64,000 nt of DNA from JAQVCM01 sp040403095 (lineage in GTDB: Bacteria; Bacteroidota; Bacteroidia; Flavobacteriales_D; Crocinitomicaceae). Both the position numbers and the translations under genes were made by a program. The notes beneath the pieces are model-generated. The model had not been told where the DNA came from and ran no database searches. It worked only from the letters and a program-made list of their open reading frames with translations. Positions 41,058-50,262 of the stretch are shown here, piece after piece. Position 1 is the first letter of the stretch. The number at the start of each line of letters is the position of its first letter. Location: the NCBI GenBank assembly GCA_040403095.1, contig JBBALI010000008.1:42307-106306 (forward strand), written 5' to 3'.

Positions 41058-43691
41058 CTAAACTTCAGGATGTTCGTCCTCCTTTTGAACCTGCAAAGAA
41101 TCTAATTCGATATCTTCCTCTTCGTCGTAAATTTCAAAATAAGGTTCTTCGAAAGATTTTGTAGTTACGAACCTTTCAAGCGTTAAAAGTAAAGCTGGTA
41201 AAATCAGCAAGTTGGTAACCATTCCAATCAAGATAGTCAAAGAAACCAACAGTCCTAGTGCTTTTGTTCCACCAAACTGAGAAAAAACGAACATGATAAA
41301 TCCGAAGAAAAGGATTACGGAAGTATAGAAAATCCCCAAACCTGTTTCACGCAAAGATTTAATTATAGTGAATTTTAAATCCCATTTTTTGGTTTTGAGC
41401 TCCTGCCTATACTTGGCGAGAAATAGGATAGCATTATCGACAGTAATTCCTAAAGCGATTCCGAATACTAATAATGTTGATGGTTTTAAAGGAATATCGA
41501 ACCAACCCATAATTCCGCCTGTAAACAATAAAGGAATAACGTTTGGAATCATTGAGATGATAACCATTCTCCAAGATCTGAAAAGCACCGCCATTAAAGC
41601 AGAAATTGACAAAATGGCGAAAATCAAACTTTCAACCAAACTCACAAATAAATATTGGGTTCCTTCAGAAGCAACGACAGAAGTTCCTGTTAAAGTTAAA
41701 TCATAATATTCATCGTCAATTGCTTTGCGCAATTTTTGATTGAAATCTTTTTTACCAAAATAAGATTTTATTTTATCAGGATCTGAATCAAATGCCAATT
41801 GTCTGTCTTGATTTCCATTGCTTAATAAAGCTGTCAAACCATTGTAGATAGCTGGATAACCATAAATGATAGAATCAACATACGCTTTTTTACCTTTGAT
41901 TACTTTGGCATACAATCTTTCGATGTGTTTTTTGTCTGGATTCAAAATTTCATCAATTCTAACGCGCATTGTATCTACCTTGTCAGCAACTTCATAGGAA
42001 CCAATGTCTTTCATTTGAGTTCTAATTCTCAAAGTGGTTGAAGCAGTATCAACTAATTCTTTCAGAGATAAATTTCCTCCATTGGCATTGGACATATCGA
42101 ATTTATCAATGTATTTTTTTAAACGCAATTTGTCTCTGGTGGAAATGATTTTGTATTCTGCAGGATCATTTCCGTAGTATGCCATGTTGACTACTTTGAT
42201 GAAATCGACAATCGACAAACTTTTCGAAAACAAAGAATCACCAGTATATTTGTTTTGTATTTCTTCTATTTTTTCAAGTGTTTCTTGTTTGAAAAGTCTT
42301 CCTTTTTGTTTGTAATTGATGGTCATTTCAAAAGGAATCGCTCCTCCAAAATTGGCTTCAATAAACTGCATGTCCTGTAAAATCGGGTCGCCTTTTGGTA
42401 AATCTCCAGTCAAGTTACCAGTAGCTCTAATTTTGGTCATTCCGTAGACACTCACAACAATCAAAGCCACAGAACCAATGTAGATCCATTTTCTATGTTG
42501 AGTAACCAAAGTAACTACGATTTCAATAAATCCTTGAGAATAAACACGGTCCAGGTGTTTCAAGTGTCTTGGTTTCGGTGCTTTTGACATGGATGTAATA
42601 ATCGGGATGATACACAATGAAAGTGCAAAAACAACCATTATATTCAATGCAGCTATGATACCGAATTCTGCCAATTTTTCTGAGCTGGTGAAAGTACAAA
42701 ACCCGATTGCGGTGGTAAGATTTGTTAAAAATGTTGCACCACCAACTTTATGGATCATTGTACTTAAAGCGCGGATTTTATTTCCATGGTAACGCACTTC
42801 TTGGTGATATCTGGTCACCAAAAATACGCAGTTTGGTATTCCAATTACAATAATCAGTGGAGGAATTAAAGCCATCATGATGGAAATTCTAAATCCAAGC
42901 AGCCCAATGCTTCCCATTGACCAGATTACAGAAATGAAAACCACAATGTTGCAAATCATCACAACCCGCAGTGATCGGAAGAATATGTAAAGTAAAAGTG
43001 ACGAAGCGAAAATAGAAAGTGCAATGAAAATGTACATTTCATTGATGATTCTTTTTCCAATAATAATTCTAATGTGTGGTAAACCAGCGAAGTGTACTTT
43101 TCCGAAGTGCTTTTCGTAAGTTGTAGCTAGGTTTTCAATATCTAAAACGAATCCCGACTTCTTTTGGTCAGCTAAAAAACGCTCATCCAAACCTATCAAC
43201 ATCAAGGAAACTTTGGCAGAATCGTTGTATAATAATTTATCGTAGATAGGATTGTTTTTGATTTCTCTTTCAATCGAATCAATGCTTTTTTCTTTGAAAG
43301 TTTTGTCAGAAAAAATTCGTTTTGCTTCAAACCTACTTTCGGCAACAACATTTCTAATTGTAAACAAGGTAGCTTCTGAAATGACACTTTCAACACCTTC
43401 GAATTGTAGAATTGAGTCTCCCAATTCTTTCCATTTTCTGAAATTTCTTTCAGTGTACAAAGAATCGCTATTGATAGCCAAAACCAACGTGGATCCATCT
43501 TCACCAAATTCTTGCTTGAATTTCAAGTAATCTAGTTGAGGCTGAGATTCTTTTGGTAAAGTATTCCCATATTTGTTGTCAATTTTAAGTCCTGTAGCAG
43601 CAAAGTAACCAAAGAAAACAGTTAAAATGAGTATAATCGCCATGATGAATAAGCGATTTCTTAAAATTACATTACCAATTTTTTGCCACAT
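41058..43691 (-). CDS. RND/MMPL-family membrane exporter
   Basis: 877 residues from the ATG at 43691; a TTG at 43700 is rejected because it lies inside the -7 box. Topology is a tandem repeat of one helix, a large periplasmic loop and about five helices (SGYFAATGLKIDNKYGNTLP..., IFASSLLLYIFFRSLRVVMICNI, SALMAVLFRSWRMVIISMIPNVIPLLFTGGIMGW), with the conserved ALGITVDNAILFLAKYRQEL segment of RND proteins. The C-terminus is acidic. It likely moves lipids or hopanoids, as predicted for this superfamily in bacteria, but the substrate is unknown. Confidence 0.82.
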   Translation of the reverse strand: MWQKIGNVILRNRLFIMAIILILTVFFGYFAATGLKIDNKYGNTLPKESQPQLDYLKFKQEFGEDGSTLVLAINSDSLYTERNFRKWKELGDSILQFEGVESVISEATLFTIRNVVAESRFEAKRIFSDKTFKEKSIDSIEREIKNNPIYDKLLYNDSAKVSLMLIGLDERFLADQKKSGFVLDIENLATTYEKHFGKVHFAGLPHIRIIIGKRIINEMYIFIALSIFASSLLLYIFFRSLRVVMICNIVVFISVIWSMGSIGLLGFRISIMMALIPPLIIVIGIPNCVFLVTRYHQEVRYHGNKIRALSTMIHKVGGATFLTNLTTAIGFCTFTSSEKLAEFGIIAALNIMVVFALSLCIIPIITSMSKAPKPRHLKHLDRVYSQGFIEIVVTLVTQHRKWIYIGSVALIVVSVYGMTKIRATGNLTGDLPKGDPILQDMQFIEANFGGAIPFEMTINYKQKGRLFKQETLEKIEEIQNKYTGDSLFSKSLSIVDFIKVVNMAYYGNDPAEYKIISTRDKLRLKKYIDKFDMSNANGGNLSLKELVDTASTTLRIRTQMKDIGSYEVADKVDTMRVRIDEILNPDKKHIERLYAKVIKGKKAYVDSIIYGYPAIYNGLTALLSNGNQDRQLAFDSDPDKIKSYFGKKDFNQKLRKAIDDEYYDLTLTGTSVVASEGTQYLFVSLVESLIFAILSISALMAVLFRSWRMVIISMIPNVIPLLFTGGIMGWFDIPLKPSTLLVFGIALGITVDNAILFLAKYRQELKTKKWDLKFTIIKSLRETGLGIFYTSVILFFGFIMFVFSQFGGTKALGLLVSLTILIGMVTNLLILPALLLTLERFVTTKSFEEPYFEIYDEEEDIELDSLQVQKEDEHPEV

Positions 43692-43697
43692 AATGTT

Positions 43698-43705
43698 CAA
43701 AAGTA
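43698..43705 (-). promoter_or_regulatory. -7 box of the RND exporter gene
   Basis: Minus-strand TACTTTTG fits TAnnTTTG and ends only six bases before the ATG at 43691. Transcription would start almost at the start codon, so the message may be leaderless. Confidence 0.5.
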
Positions 43706-43751
43706 AAAAAACAACAAAATTAATTAAATATGCTTAAAAACACCTAAAAAA

Positions 43752-45794
43752 TTAGTGTTTTAAGTCAGTATCTAACCATTCAAAGAATTCTCGATACCAT
43801 AAAATTCCATTTTGTGGAGATGAAATCCAATGTCCTTCTTTAGGGAAAAGTAAATATTTACTTCTCAGACCTTGAATTTGAGCTGCTTGAAAAGCTTGCA
43901 TTCCTTCACTTTCTGGAACCCTAAAATCCATTCCACCATGAATGACCAAGATAGGAGTATCCCAATTTTGGACGAAATTATGCGGACTATTTTTGGCGTA
44001 GTATTCTTTGTTTTGTGAGTACCAATATGGACCTTTATTGTCCCAATTTGCGAAAAATAATTCTTCTGTTGTTCCATACCAACTTTCTAGATTGAAAAGT
44101 CCGCAATGCGAAACGAAAGTTTTGAAACGTCCTTCATGTTTTCCTGCCAAATAATAAACAGAATAACCACCATAGGACGCACCAACTGCGCCTAATCTTT
44201 TGGCATCTACGTATGGTTCTTTTGCAGCAAAGTCAATCGCTGAAAGATAATCGTTGATTGATTGTCCGCCCCAATCTTTAGAAATTGCATCGTTCCATTT
44301 TTGTCCAAAACCAGGTAGTCCACGTCTATTTGGTGCTACAATGACGTAACCATTTGAAGCCATTAAAGCCAAATTCCATCGATAGGAAAAAAATTGGCTC
44401 ACCATACTTTGTGGTCCGCCTTGACAATAAAGTAATGCGGGATATTTTTTTGTAGCATCAAAATTTGGAGGAAGAACCATCCAAACGAGCATTTTTTGAC
44501 CATCTGTTGTTTCTACCCATTTTTCTTCGACTTTAGGAAGAACAATATCTTTCAAAATTTCTTTGTTCACAAAAGTCAATTGTCTAATTTGCTTTTTCTT
44601 TATTGAAATCGCGAAAAGATCTGTTGGTTCAATCATGGATTGACGACATGCAATGAGTTCAGTGGCATTTAAATCCAAACTAATGAAATCAAATTGGCCG
44701 AAAGTTAATTGTGTGACGATTTCCGTCTTTAAATCAATCGAGAAAATTTGTTTGGTTCCTTTGATTGGAGCCAAAAAATAAATTGTTTTGTCGTCCAAAC
44801 TGAAACAAAATTCATCTACTGTTATGTCTGTTTTGGCAGTTAAATTGAGGTCTTTTCCTGTTTCAAGATTTTTGAGAATTAGGTAATTTTTATCAGATTC
44901 AAATCCGTCCCTTGCCATACTCGTCCAGCACAAAAATTTCCCATTGTTTGAATACCTTGCGTTTGCATCATATCCAAGATAATTTTGGGTCAAATTTTCT
45001 GTTTTTTTACTAGCAATGTCAAATTGATACAATTCACTGTTTGTGCTGGTAGCAAAAGCTTTACCGATTTTTTTCTTGCAACTGTAGATGATTTTTTTGG
45101 AATCTAGTGAAAAAACAATTTGGTCGCTTCCACCAAATGGTGGCAAAATTCCATCATAAGGTTCGTTATCAAGTAGATCTACGCTACTCATTACCACTTT
45201 ATCATTGGTAATTTCGTGCAAGAAAAGATGTTTTTTATTTTCGTCTGCCCATTGATTCCAATGTCTATACATTAAATCATCTTCTAATCTCGCGTTTACC
45301 ATTGGTAAGTCTGGATGTTTTTCTTTGAGTGTTTCTTTAGTTTTGACTGCCCCGATAAGTACAATTTTTGTTTCATCTGGGGATAATTTAAATCCTTCAA
45401 TTTCAGGTAATCCAATATTCGAAATTTGTTTTTTATCTCCTCCTGACTGATTCATTCTCCAGATTTGAACGCCATCTTTTTCGTTTGACAAAAACCAAAT
45501 CATGTTATTTTTACTCCAAACAGCTTCCATTTCAGAAGATTTGGTTTCTGTGATTTGTGCATATTGATTGGAAGCAATATCAAAAACGAATAAATCTGTG
45601 TTTCCGCTGTTAGTTGTAACGTTGAATTCGCGCAATTCAAAAAGTATTTTTTTACCATCAGGAGATACTTTCCCACCAGACAATCTTTTTAATTTCCAAA
45701 GTAATTCAGGAGTTAAAGTTTTTTGCGCAGTTGACTGATTATAAATTAATAGGGACGCAAAAAAGAATAAAATGAAATTTTTTAATCGTAACAT
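43752..45794 (-). CDS. S9-family serine peptidase (acylaminoacyl/dipeptidyl-peptidase-like)
   Basis: 680 residues from the ATG at 45794, which gives a signal peptide (ILFFFASLLIYNQSTAQ); an upstream TTG frame is not needed. The N-terminal 400 residues are a degenerate WD40-like beta-propeller (GGKVSPDGKKILFEL, KLSPDETKIVLIG). The C-terminal alpha/beta-hydrolase domain has the nucleophile elbow GASYGGYS (Ser near residue 540), the Asp in HGGMDFRVPESEG and the His in EGHWISS. Exported to the periplasm to trim peptides. The 51-base gap to the RND gene shows no terminator. Confidence 0.9.
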   Translation of the reverse strand: MLRLKNFILFFFASLLIYNQSTAQKTLTPELLWKLKRLSGGKVSPDGKKILFELREFNVTTNSGNTDLFVFDIASNQYAQITETKSSEMEAVWSKNNMIWFLSNEKDGVQIWRMNQSGGDKKQISNIGLPEIEGFKLSPDETKIVLIGAVKTKETLKEKHPDLPMVNARLEDDLMYRHWNQWADENKKHLFLHEITNDKVVMSSVDLLDNEPYDGILPPFGGSDQIVFSLDSKKIIYSCKKKIGKAFATSTNSELYQFDIASKKTENLTQNYLGYDANARYSNNGKFLCWTSMARDGFESDKNYLILKNLETGKDLNLTAKTDITVDEFCFSLDDKTIYFLAPIKGTKQIFSIDLKTEIVTQLTFGQFDFISLDLNATELIACRQSMIEPTDLFAISIKKKQIRQLTFVNKEILKDIVLPKVEEKWVETTDGQKMLVWMVLPPNFDATKKYPALLYCQGGPQSMVSQFFSYRWNLALMASNGYVIVAPNRRGLPGFGQKWNDAISKDWGGQSINDYLSAIDFAAKEPYVDAKRLGAVGASYGGYSVYYLAGKHEGRFKTFVSHCGLFNLESWYGTTEELFFANWDNKGPYWYSQNKEYYAKNSPHNFVQNWDTPILVIHGGMDFRVPESEGMQAFQAAQIQGLRSKYLLFPKEGHWISSPQNGILWYREFFEWLDTDLKH

Positions 45795-45843
45795 ATTTCT
45801 AGTTTTGAGCAATGAAGTTACGAAAGTAAATCAAACGAAGGAC

Positions 45844-46056
45844 TTATTTTGATTTTTTGGTTAATGAAATTTTAGCAAGAATTCTTTTTCTACTTTGTGT
45901 GTAGATTAAAATACAACAACTGGAAATGACCATTGAAGTGAGTGTGTAGCTTATAGTTTGACTTCCTGAAAGTTCTTTCTTAATACAATAAAAGAGTACG
46001 TTTACACTCACTAAAAGTACAATCATTATTCTTTGAAACCATTTGATTTTATCCAT
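45844..46056 (-). CDS. small membrane protein with two helices
   Basis: 70 residues: a short amphipathic N-terminus, two hydrophobic segments (IMIVLLVSVNVLFYCI and YTLTSMVISSCCILIY) and a very basic tail (SRKRILAKISLTKKSK), so both ends should be cytosolic. No family recognised. Its plus-side neighbour, 111 bases away, is the glmS terminator region; it may share a transcript with the peptidase gene 50 bases downstream. Confidence 0.5.
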   Translation of the reverse strand: MDKIKWFQRIMIVLLVSVNVLFYCIKKELSGSQTISYTLTSMVISSCCILIYTQSRKRILAKISLTKKSK

Positions 46057-46114
46057 TTCAAAACCTTAAAGTTGTCTTGAAAGTAGAAATATATTTTTAA
46101 TGAAGCAAATTTTT

Positions 46115-46146
46115 AACAAAAAAAAACTGCCCTTTTGAGGCAGTTT
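46115..46146 (-). terminator. Rho-independent terminator of glmS
   Basis: Read on the minus strand: stem AAACTGCC / GGCAGTTT (46146-46139 and 46131-46124), 7-base loop, followed by a long T-run. It lies 21 bases past the glmS stop. Confidence 0.88.
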
Positions 46147-46167
46147 CTTTAAAATTTGTATTTAAAA

Positions 46168-48012
46168 TTACTCTACAGTAACTGATTTTGCTAGATTTCT
46201 TGGTTGATCAACATTGCAACCTCTCATCACTGAAATGTGGTAAGAAAGCAATTGCAGAGGAATTGTTGCCAAAAGCGGAACCAAATGTTCATCAGTATCA
46301 GGGATTTCAATTACGTGATCTGCAAGGTCTCTTACTTGCACATCGCCCTCTGTAACAATTGCAATGATTTTTCCTTTTCTTGCTTTCACTTCTTGGATAT
46401 TACTTACCACTTTTTCGTAAGATGTTCCTTTTGTTGCAATTACAAAAACAGGCATTTCCTCATCAATTAATGCGATTGGGCCATGTTTCATTTCAGCAGC
46501 TGGATAACCTTCTGCGTGGATGTAAGAAATTTCTTTCAATTTCAAAGCGCCTTCTAAAGCGACAGGGAAAGAACTACCTCTACCAAGATATAGGGCATTC
46601 GTTGCATCTTTGTAAACACTTGCAATTTCCTCGATTAAATCATTTTTATCTAAAATTCTTTGCACTTTATCAGGAATAGCTTCTAATTCTGACAACATGG
46701 TATGGAATTTAGAACTACTCAAAGTACCTTTTTTATTTGCCAACGAAAGTGCCATTAAAGTCAAAACAGTTACTTGAGCAGTAAATGCTTTAGTAGAAGC
46801 AACACCAATTTCAGGACCAGCATGTGTATAAGAACCTGCATCCGTAATTCTTGAAATTGAAGATCCAACTACATTACAAATTCCTAAAATAGTAGCACCT
46901 TTTGATTTTGCTAATTCGAGCGCAGCCATTGTATCAGCAGTTTCTCCTGATTGAGAAACGGCAATAACGATGTCATCTTCATTGATAATTGGATTACGGT
47001 ATCTGAATTCTGATGCGTATTCAACCTCAACATTGATTCTTGCTAAATCTTCAATTAAATATTCACCAACCTGACAAGCGTGCCAAGATGTACCACAAGC
47101 AACCATAACCAATCTTTTGGAATTCATGATTTTTTGTTGGTAATCTTTCAATCCACCCAGAGAGACCCAGCCTTTTTCAGCATTTAAACGACCTCGGAAA
47201 CAATCTCTAATTGAACGAGGTTGTTCATGAATTTCTTTTAACATGAAATGCTCATAGCCACCTTTTTCGAGTGCTTCAAGGTGCATTTCAAGTTCTTGTA
47301 TATAAGGTGCTTTAACCTGATTTTTGATATTGATGATTTTCAAACCTTCTTTCAAATCAACTACAGCAATTTCTTCATCATCAAGATAAACAACTTGTTT
47401 CGTGTATTCGATGATTGGAGTTGCATCAGATGCCAAATAGAAATCTCCTTCAGCACCAATTCCCACAACTAAAGGACTACTTTTTCTAGCAGCAACAAGT
47501 TGAGTTGGAAAATCTTTTGAAAGAACAACAATAGCATAAGCGCCAACAACACTCTGCAAAGCCAAGCGAACGGCTTCAACTAAATCAACTTTTTCGTGTT
47601 TTTGGATGTCATCTATTAAGTGAACCAAAACTTCTGTATCAGTTTCACTTTTGAAAATGTATCCTCTTGAAATTAGTTCTTCTTTAATTGAATCATAATT
47701 TTCGATAATACCATTATGAATCAATGCAATTTTCCCATCCATTGATGTATGAGGATGAGAGTTAATATCATTGGGTAATCCGTGAGTTGCCCATCTTGTA
47801 TGACCTATTCCCGAATGACCGCTAATATCTTTACCAATTGCAAACTCTTCCAAATTTGCAACTTTACCTTGTTTTTTATACAAATTTACATTTCCATCAC
47901 TCAACAACGCAATACCTGCGCTGTCATATCCTCTATATTCTAATCTTTTTAATCCTTTAATCAATATAGGATAAGCTTCTTTTTTTCCAATGTAAGCTAC
48001 AATTCCACACAT
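46168..48012 (-). CDS. glmS: glutamine-fructose-6-phosphate aminotransferase (isomerizing)
   Basis: 614 residues, standard length. An N-terminal class II glutaminase has the Cys2 nucleophile (MCGIVAYIG), GHTRWATHG and the TDTEVLVHLI element. Two SIS domains carry GTSWHACQVGEYLI, AVSQSGETADTMAAL and GRGSSFPVALEGALKLKEISYIHAEGYPAAEMKHGP; the end is the DQPRNLAKSVTVE signature. It makes glucosamine-6-phosphate for peptidoglycan and lipopolysaccharide. Eleven bases after the DUF4270 lipoprotein gene, completing a three-gene run with its own terminator. Confidence 0.97.
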   Translation of the reverse strand: MCGIVAYIGKKEAYPILIKGLKRLEYRGYDSAGIALLSDGNVNLYKKQGKVANLEEFAIGKDISGHSGIGHTRWATHGLPNDINSHPHTSMDGKIALIHNGIIENYDSIKEELISRGYIFKSETDTEVLVHLIDDIQKHEKVDLVEAVRLALQSVVGAYAIVVLSKDFPTQLVAARKSSPLVVGIGAEGDFYLASDATPIIEYTKQVVYLDDEEIAVVDLKEGLKIINIKNQVKAPYIQELEMHLEALEKGGYEHFMLKEIHEQPRSIRDCFRGRLNAEKGWVSLGGLKDYQQKIMNSKRLVMVACGTSWHACQVGEYLIEDLARINVEVEYASEFRYRNPIINEDDIVIAVSQSGETADTMAALELAKSKGATILGICNVVGSSISRITDAGSYTHAGPEIGVASTKAFTAQVTVLTLMALSLANKKGTLSSSKFHTMLSELEAIPDKVQRILDKNDLIEEIASVYKDATNALYLGRGSSFPVALEGALKLKEISYIHAEGYPAAEMKHGPIALIDEEMPVFVIATKGTSYEKVVSNIQEVKARKGKIIAIVTEGDVQVRDLADHVIEIPDTDEHLVPLLATIPLQLLSYHISVMRGCNVDQPRNLAKSVTVE

Positions 48013-48022
48013 ATAATATCTT

Positions 48023-49330
48023 TTAATAATTGGTGTAAGTGACGACTAATTTAGGTTTTTTCTTATTAACTGATTCCGTACCATTGAAAATAATTCTTTC
48101 CACTGTTGAATTAAAGTACGTTGGCCTTAAAAATACACCTCTATTTACAATCATTTGACTAACTACTTGTTGAACATGTTGTCTTAAGTCTATGATATAA
48201 GCTTTCTGATTGTCATCATAAATTACATTCCCTCTTGAATAAATAGTATCATTCTCGGCGGTTATTCTAGTTCCAACATTTAATTGAACGCTAGGGTACA
48301 ATAAGTTGTTGGTATAGTGTGTAATAGGTACTATCAATTGTGCTTTTTGGATAATTGAATTTTTTGGAATATCACTGATTCCATTCATTTCTATAACCGC
48401 TCTTGATGTAAAAGCTTGCGCATAAAATTCTGATTTCCCTAATTCAGGATTATTAATCAAATTATCGATAGGTTTACCGGTTCTATTGAAGTTAACATGA
48501 TTGAAATCGACACTTGTACCATTCATTAAAAATGAAAAAGTTTTGGCAATAGCATCGTTTTTGTAATAGATTGTAAGTTTAGAATTAATAGCACTCAAAC
48601 TGAAATAATAAACTGCTCCTTGTCCACTTGGTGGATTTGGGTCACTTACTTTTACATAAATTCCTTTGAAATAGTCGTGAAAAAGATCTTGAGTGGCATA
48701 TTTTCCAAGTGCAACTCCATCCATTAAATAGGTTGCTAAACTGTTTTTCAATGGAATTCTTAATTGTGCAGCTAAAGTATCTGTACCAACAACCGATTTC
48801 ACAGAAGGTTGCGGTGTAATTGTTTCTTTTCCAGGAAAAACTAAATTAGTTGGATTTACATTTTTGGTAGTAAATGAGTAATAAATACTGTCAGTAATTG
48901 CGCTTAAATCATCTGTCAACTCATATACTTCAAATGTTTGTGCTTTATTTTCACCGTAGTAGCCAGTGTACTGTAACGATAAAACAATAGAATCCACAAT
49001 TGGATTCACTCCAAATGAGGTAGAACCAGGGTTGTCTAAGCTAATTTGCGTGTAAAATGATGCGTCAACGGTTCCAAATTTTGGATCATTGTATGCACCT
49101 AACAACGCGTGAAGTTGATTTTTTGTAACAACTGAGTCTTCCTCTATGGTATATGTTCTAAGTGGTATATCTACTTCTGTTGAATTCAATAATCCATTGG
49201 CATCGAAAGCATCTTTGCCGACCATTGTTTCTTTTTTCTTACAAGCTGTCAAGGCAAGTGTGACGCAAAAAAAAGTAGCGGAAAGTATTTGAACTTTCCG
49301 CCACTGAAATGATTTGAATGTTGGAACCAT
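48023..49330 (-). CDS. DUF4270 outer-membrane lipoprotein
   Basis: 435 residues from the ATG at 49330, which gives a lipoprotein signal (ILSATFFCVTLALTACKKKE); an upstream ATG at 49369 would overlap the preceding gene by many bases and is less likely. The body matches the DUF4270 pattern: a QLHALLGAYNDPKFGTVDASFYTQISL segment, VDSIVLSLQYTGYYG, then a beta-sandwich (NSIIQKAQLIVPITH) and a C-terminal DLRQHVQQVVSQMIVNRGVFLRP. Function unknown, but the gene order half-glycogen synthase, DUF4270, glmS is one I recall from other Bacteroidota. Four-base gap to the upstream gene. Confidence 0.8.
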   Translation of the reverse strand: MVPTFKSFQWRKVQILSATFFCVTLALTACKKKETMVGKDAFDANGLLNSTEVDIPLRTYTIEEDSVVTKNQLHALLGAYNDPKFGTVDASFYTQISLDNPGSTSFGVNPIVDSIVLSLQYTGYYGENKAQTFEVYELTDDLSAITDSIYYSFTTKNVNPTNLVFPGKETITPQPSVKSVVGTDTLAAQLRIPLKNSLATYLMDGVALGKYATQDLFHDYFKGIYVKVSDPNPPSGQGAVYYFSLSAINSKLTIYYKNDAIAKTFSFLMNGTSVDFNHVNFNRTGKPIDNLINNPELGKSEFYAQAFTSRAVIEMNGISDIPKNSIIQKAQLIVPITHYTNNLLYPSVQLNVGTRITAENDTIYSRGNVIYDDNQKAYIIDLRQHVQQVVSQMIVNRGVFLRPTYFNSTVERIIFNGTESVNKKKPKLVVTYTNY

Positions 49331-49334
49331 ATTT

Positions 49335-50156
49335 TTATATAAGTACTTCTTCTTCAATAACTTTGTCAAAAAAATCTGACATTACTTTGGTTTGTGTTTC
49401 TTCTGGTAAAAATGTTTGCTTCAAGCAAGTTGCTTCTTCAAAAAGCGATAAAGAAACTTCATCTAAAACTTCTGATCCGATAGTCACTCCATCTGCATAT
49501 TTTAAAGCAGCTCTCGTGATATTTTCATATGAAGGATCAGTTAAACTAGTTGTGATTTCTTTGTCAAAACCATCAAATTTTAGCTTGTCAGCAAATCGAT
49601 TGTCCCAATTAGAAGTAAATCCGTTGTCATATAAACTGATAACTACTTTTGTGTCTGCAAAATGTGGATCTTTATGATACATTTTTTTGATGTAAAGCGG
49701 CATCAAATTGGCCATCCATCCGTGACAATGAATCACATCTGGTTTCCAACCCAATTTTTTAACAGTTTCTAAAACCCCACGACAAAAGAACATTGATCTT
49801 TCATCGTTGTCATTGTAATAACTCCCATCGTCTTCAGTTATTGCATTTTTTCTTTTAAAATATTCATCATTATCGATAAAATATACCTGCATTCTTGCAG
49901 TTGGAATTGATGCTACCTTGATAATCAATGGGTGATCTTTGTCGTCAATAATCAAATTCATTCCAGATAAACGAATCACTTCGTGTAACTGATGTCTTCT
50001 TTCATTGATACTTCCAAATTTGGGAGTAAAAACGCGGATTTCCTTTCCATTGTCCTGAATTCCTTGTGGAAGTTTACGGGCAGTGTTAGAAATATCTGAT
50101 TTCGGAAGGAATGGTGCAATCTCTTGTGAAACAAAAAGAATTCTTTTTTTCTCCAT
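49335..50156 (-). CDS. glycogen/starch synthase-like protein, GT5 N-terminal domain only
   Basis: 273 residues. It opens RILFVSQEIAPFLPKSDISNTARKLPQGIQDNGKEIRVFTPKFG, the N-terminal catalytic domain of GT5 starch synthases, and has DVIHCHGWMANLMPLYIKK. The usual K-x-G-G motif is replaced by K-S-D-I near residue 20, and the whole C-terminal GT-B half (with the ADP-glucose E-x7-E site) is absent; the chain ends soon after ITRAALKYADGVTIGSEVL. It probably cannot make glucan alone and may be regulatory. Such half-proteins next to glmS are, as far as I recall, common in the phylum. Confidence 0.78.
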   Translation of the reverse strand: MEKKRILFVSQEIAPFLPKSDISNTARKLPQGIQDNGKEIRVFTPKFGSINERRHQLHEVIRLSGMNLIIDDKDHPLIIKVASIPTARMQVYFIDNDEYFKRKNAITEDDGSYYNDNDERSMFFCRGVLETVKKLGWKPDVIHCHGWMANLMPLYIKKMYHKDPHFADTKVVISLYDNGFTSNWDNRFADKLKFDGFDKEITTSLTDPSYENITRAALKYADGVTIGSEVLDEVSLSLFEEATCLKQTFLPEETQTKVMSDFFDKVIEEEVLI

Positions 50157-50184
50157 GGAAGTTTTTATTAATAAAAAAACAGTA

Positions 50185-50192
50185 CAAAAGTA
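50185..50192 (-). promoter_or_regulatory. -7 box of the GT5-DUF4270-glmS operon
   Basis: Minus-strand TACTTTTG fits TAnnTTTG; the ATG at 50156 is 28 bases downstream. The box lies in the 106-base gap shared with divergent panC. Confidence 0.5.
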
Positions 50193-50262
50193 CGAAAAAA
50201 AATGGCACAAATCAAAAAAAGGAATAGATTTGTCGCTTTGGCAATTATTAGAATTATTTCAA

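Noticed and set aside
50083..50262. ATG-led N-terminal extension of panC
   Set aside because: It would overlap the divergent GT5-like gene by 74 bases and contains no PanC sequence; a GTG start at 50263 fits the family.
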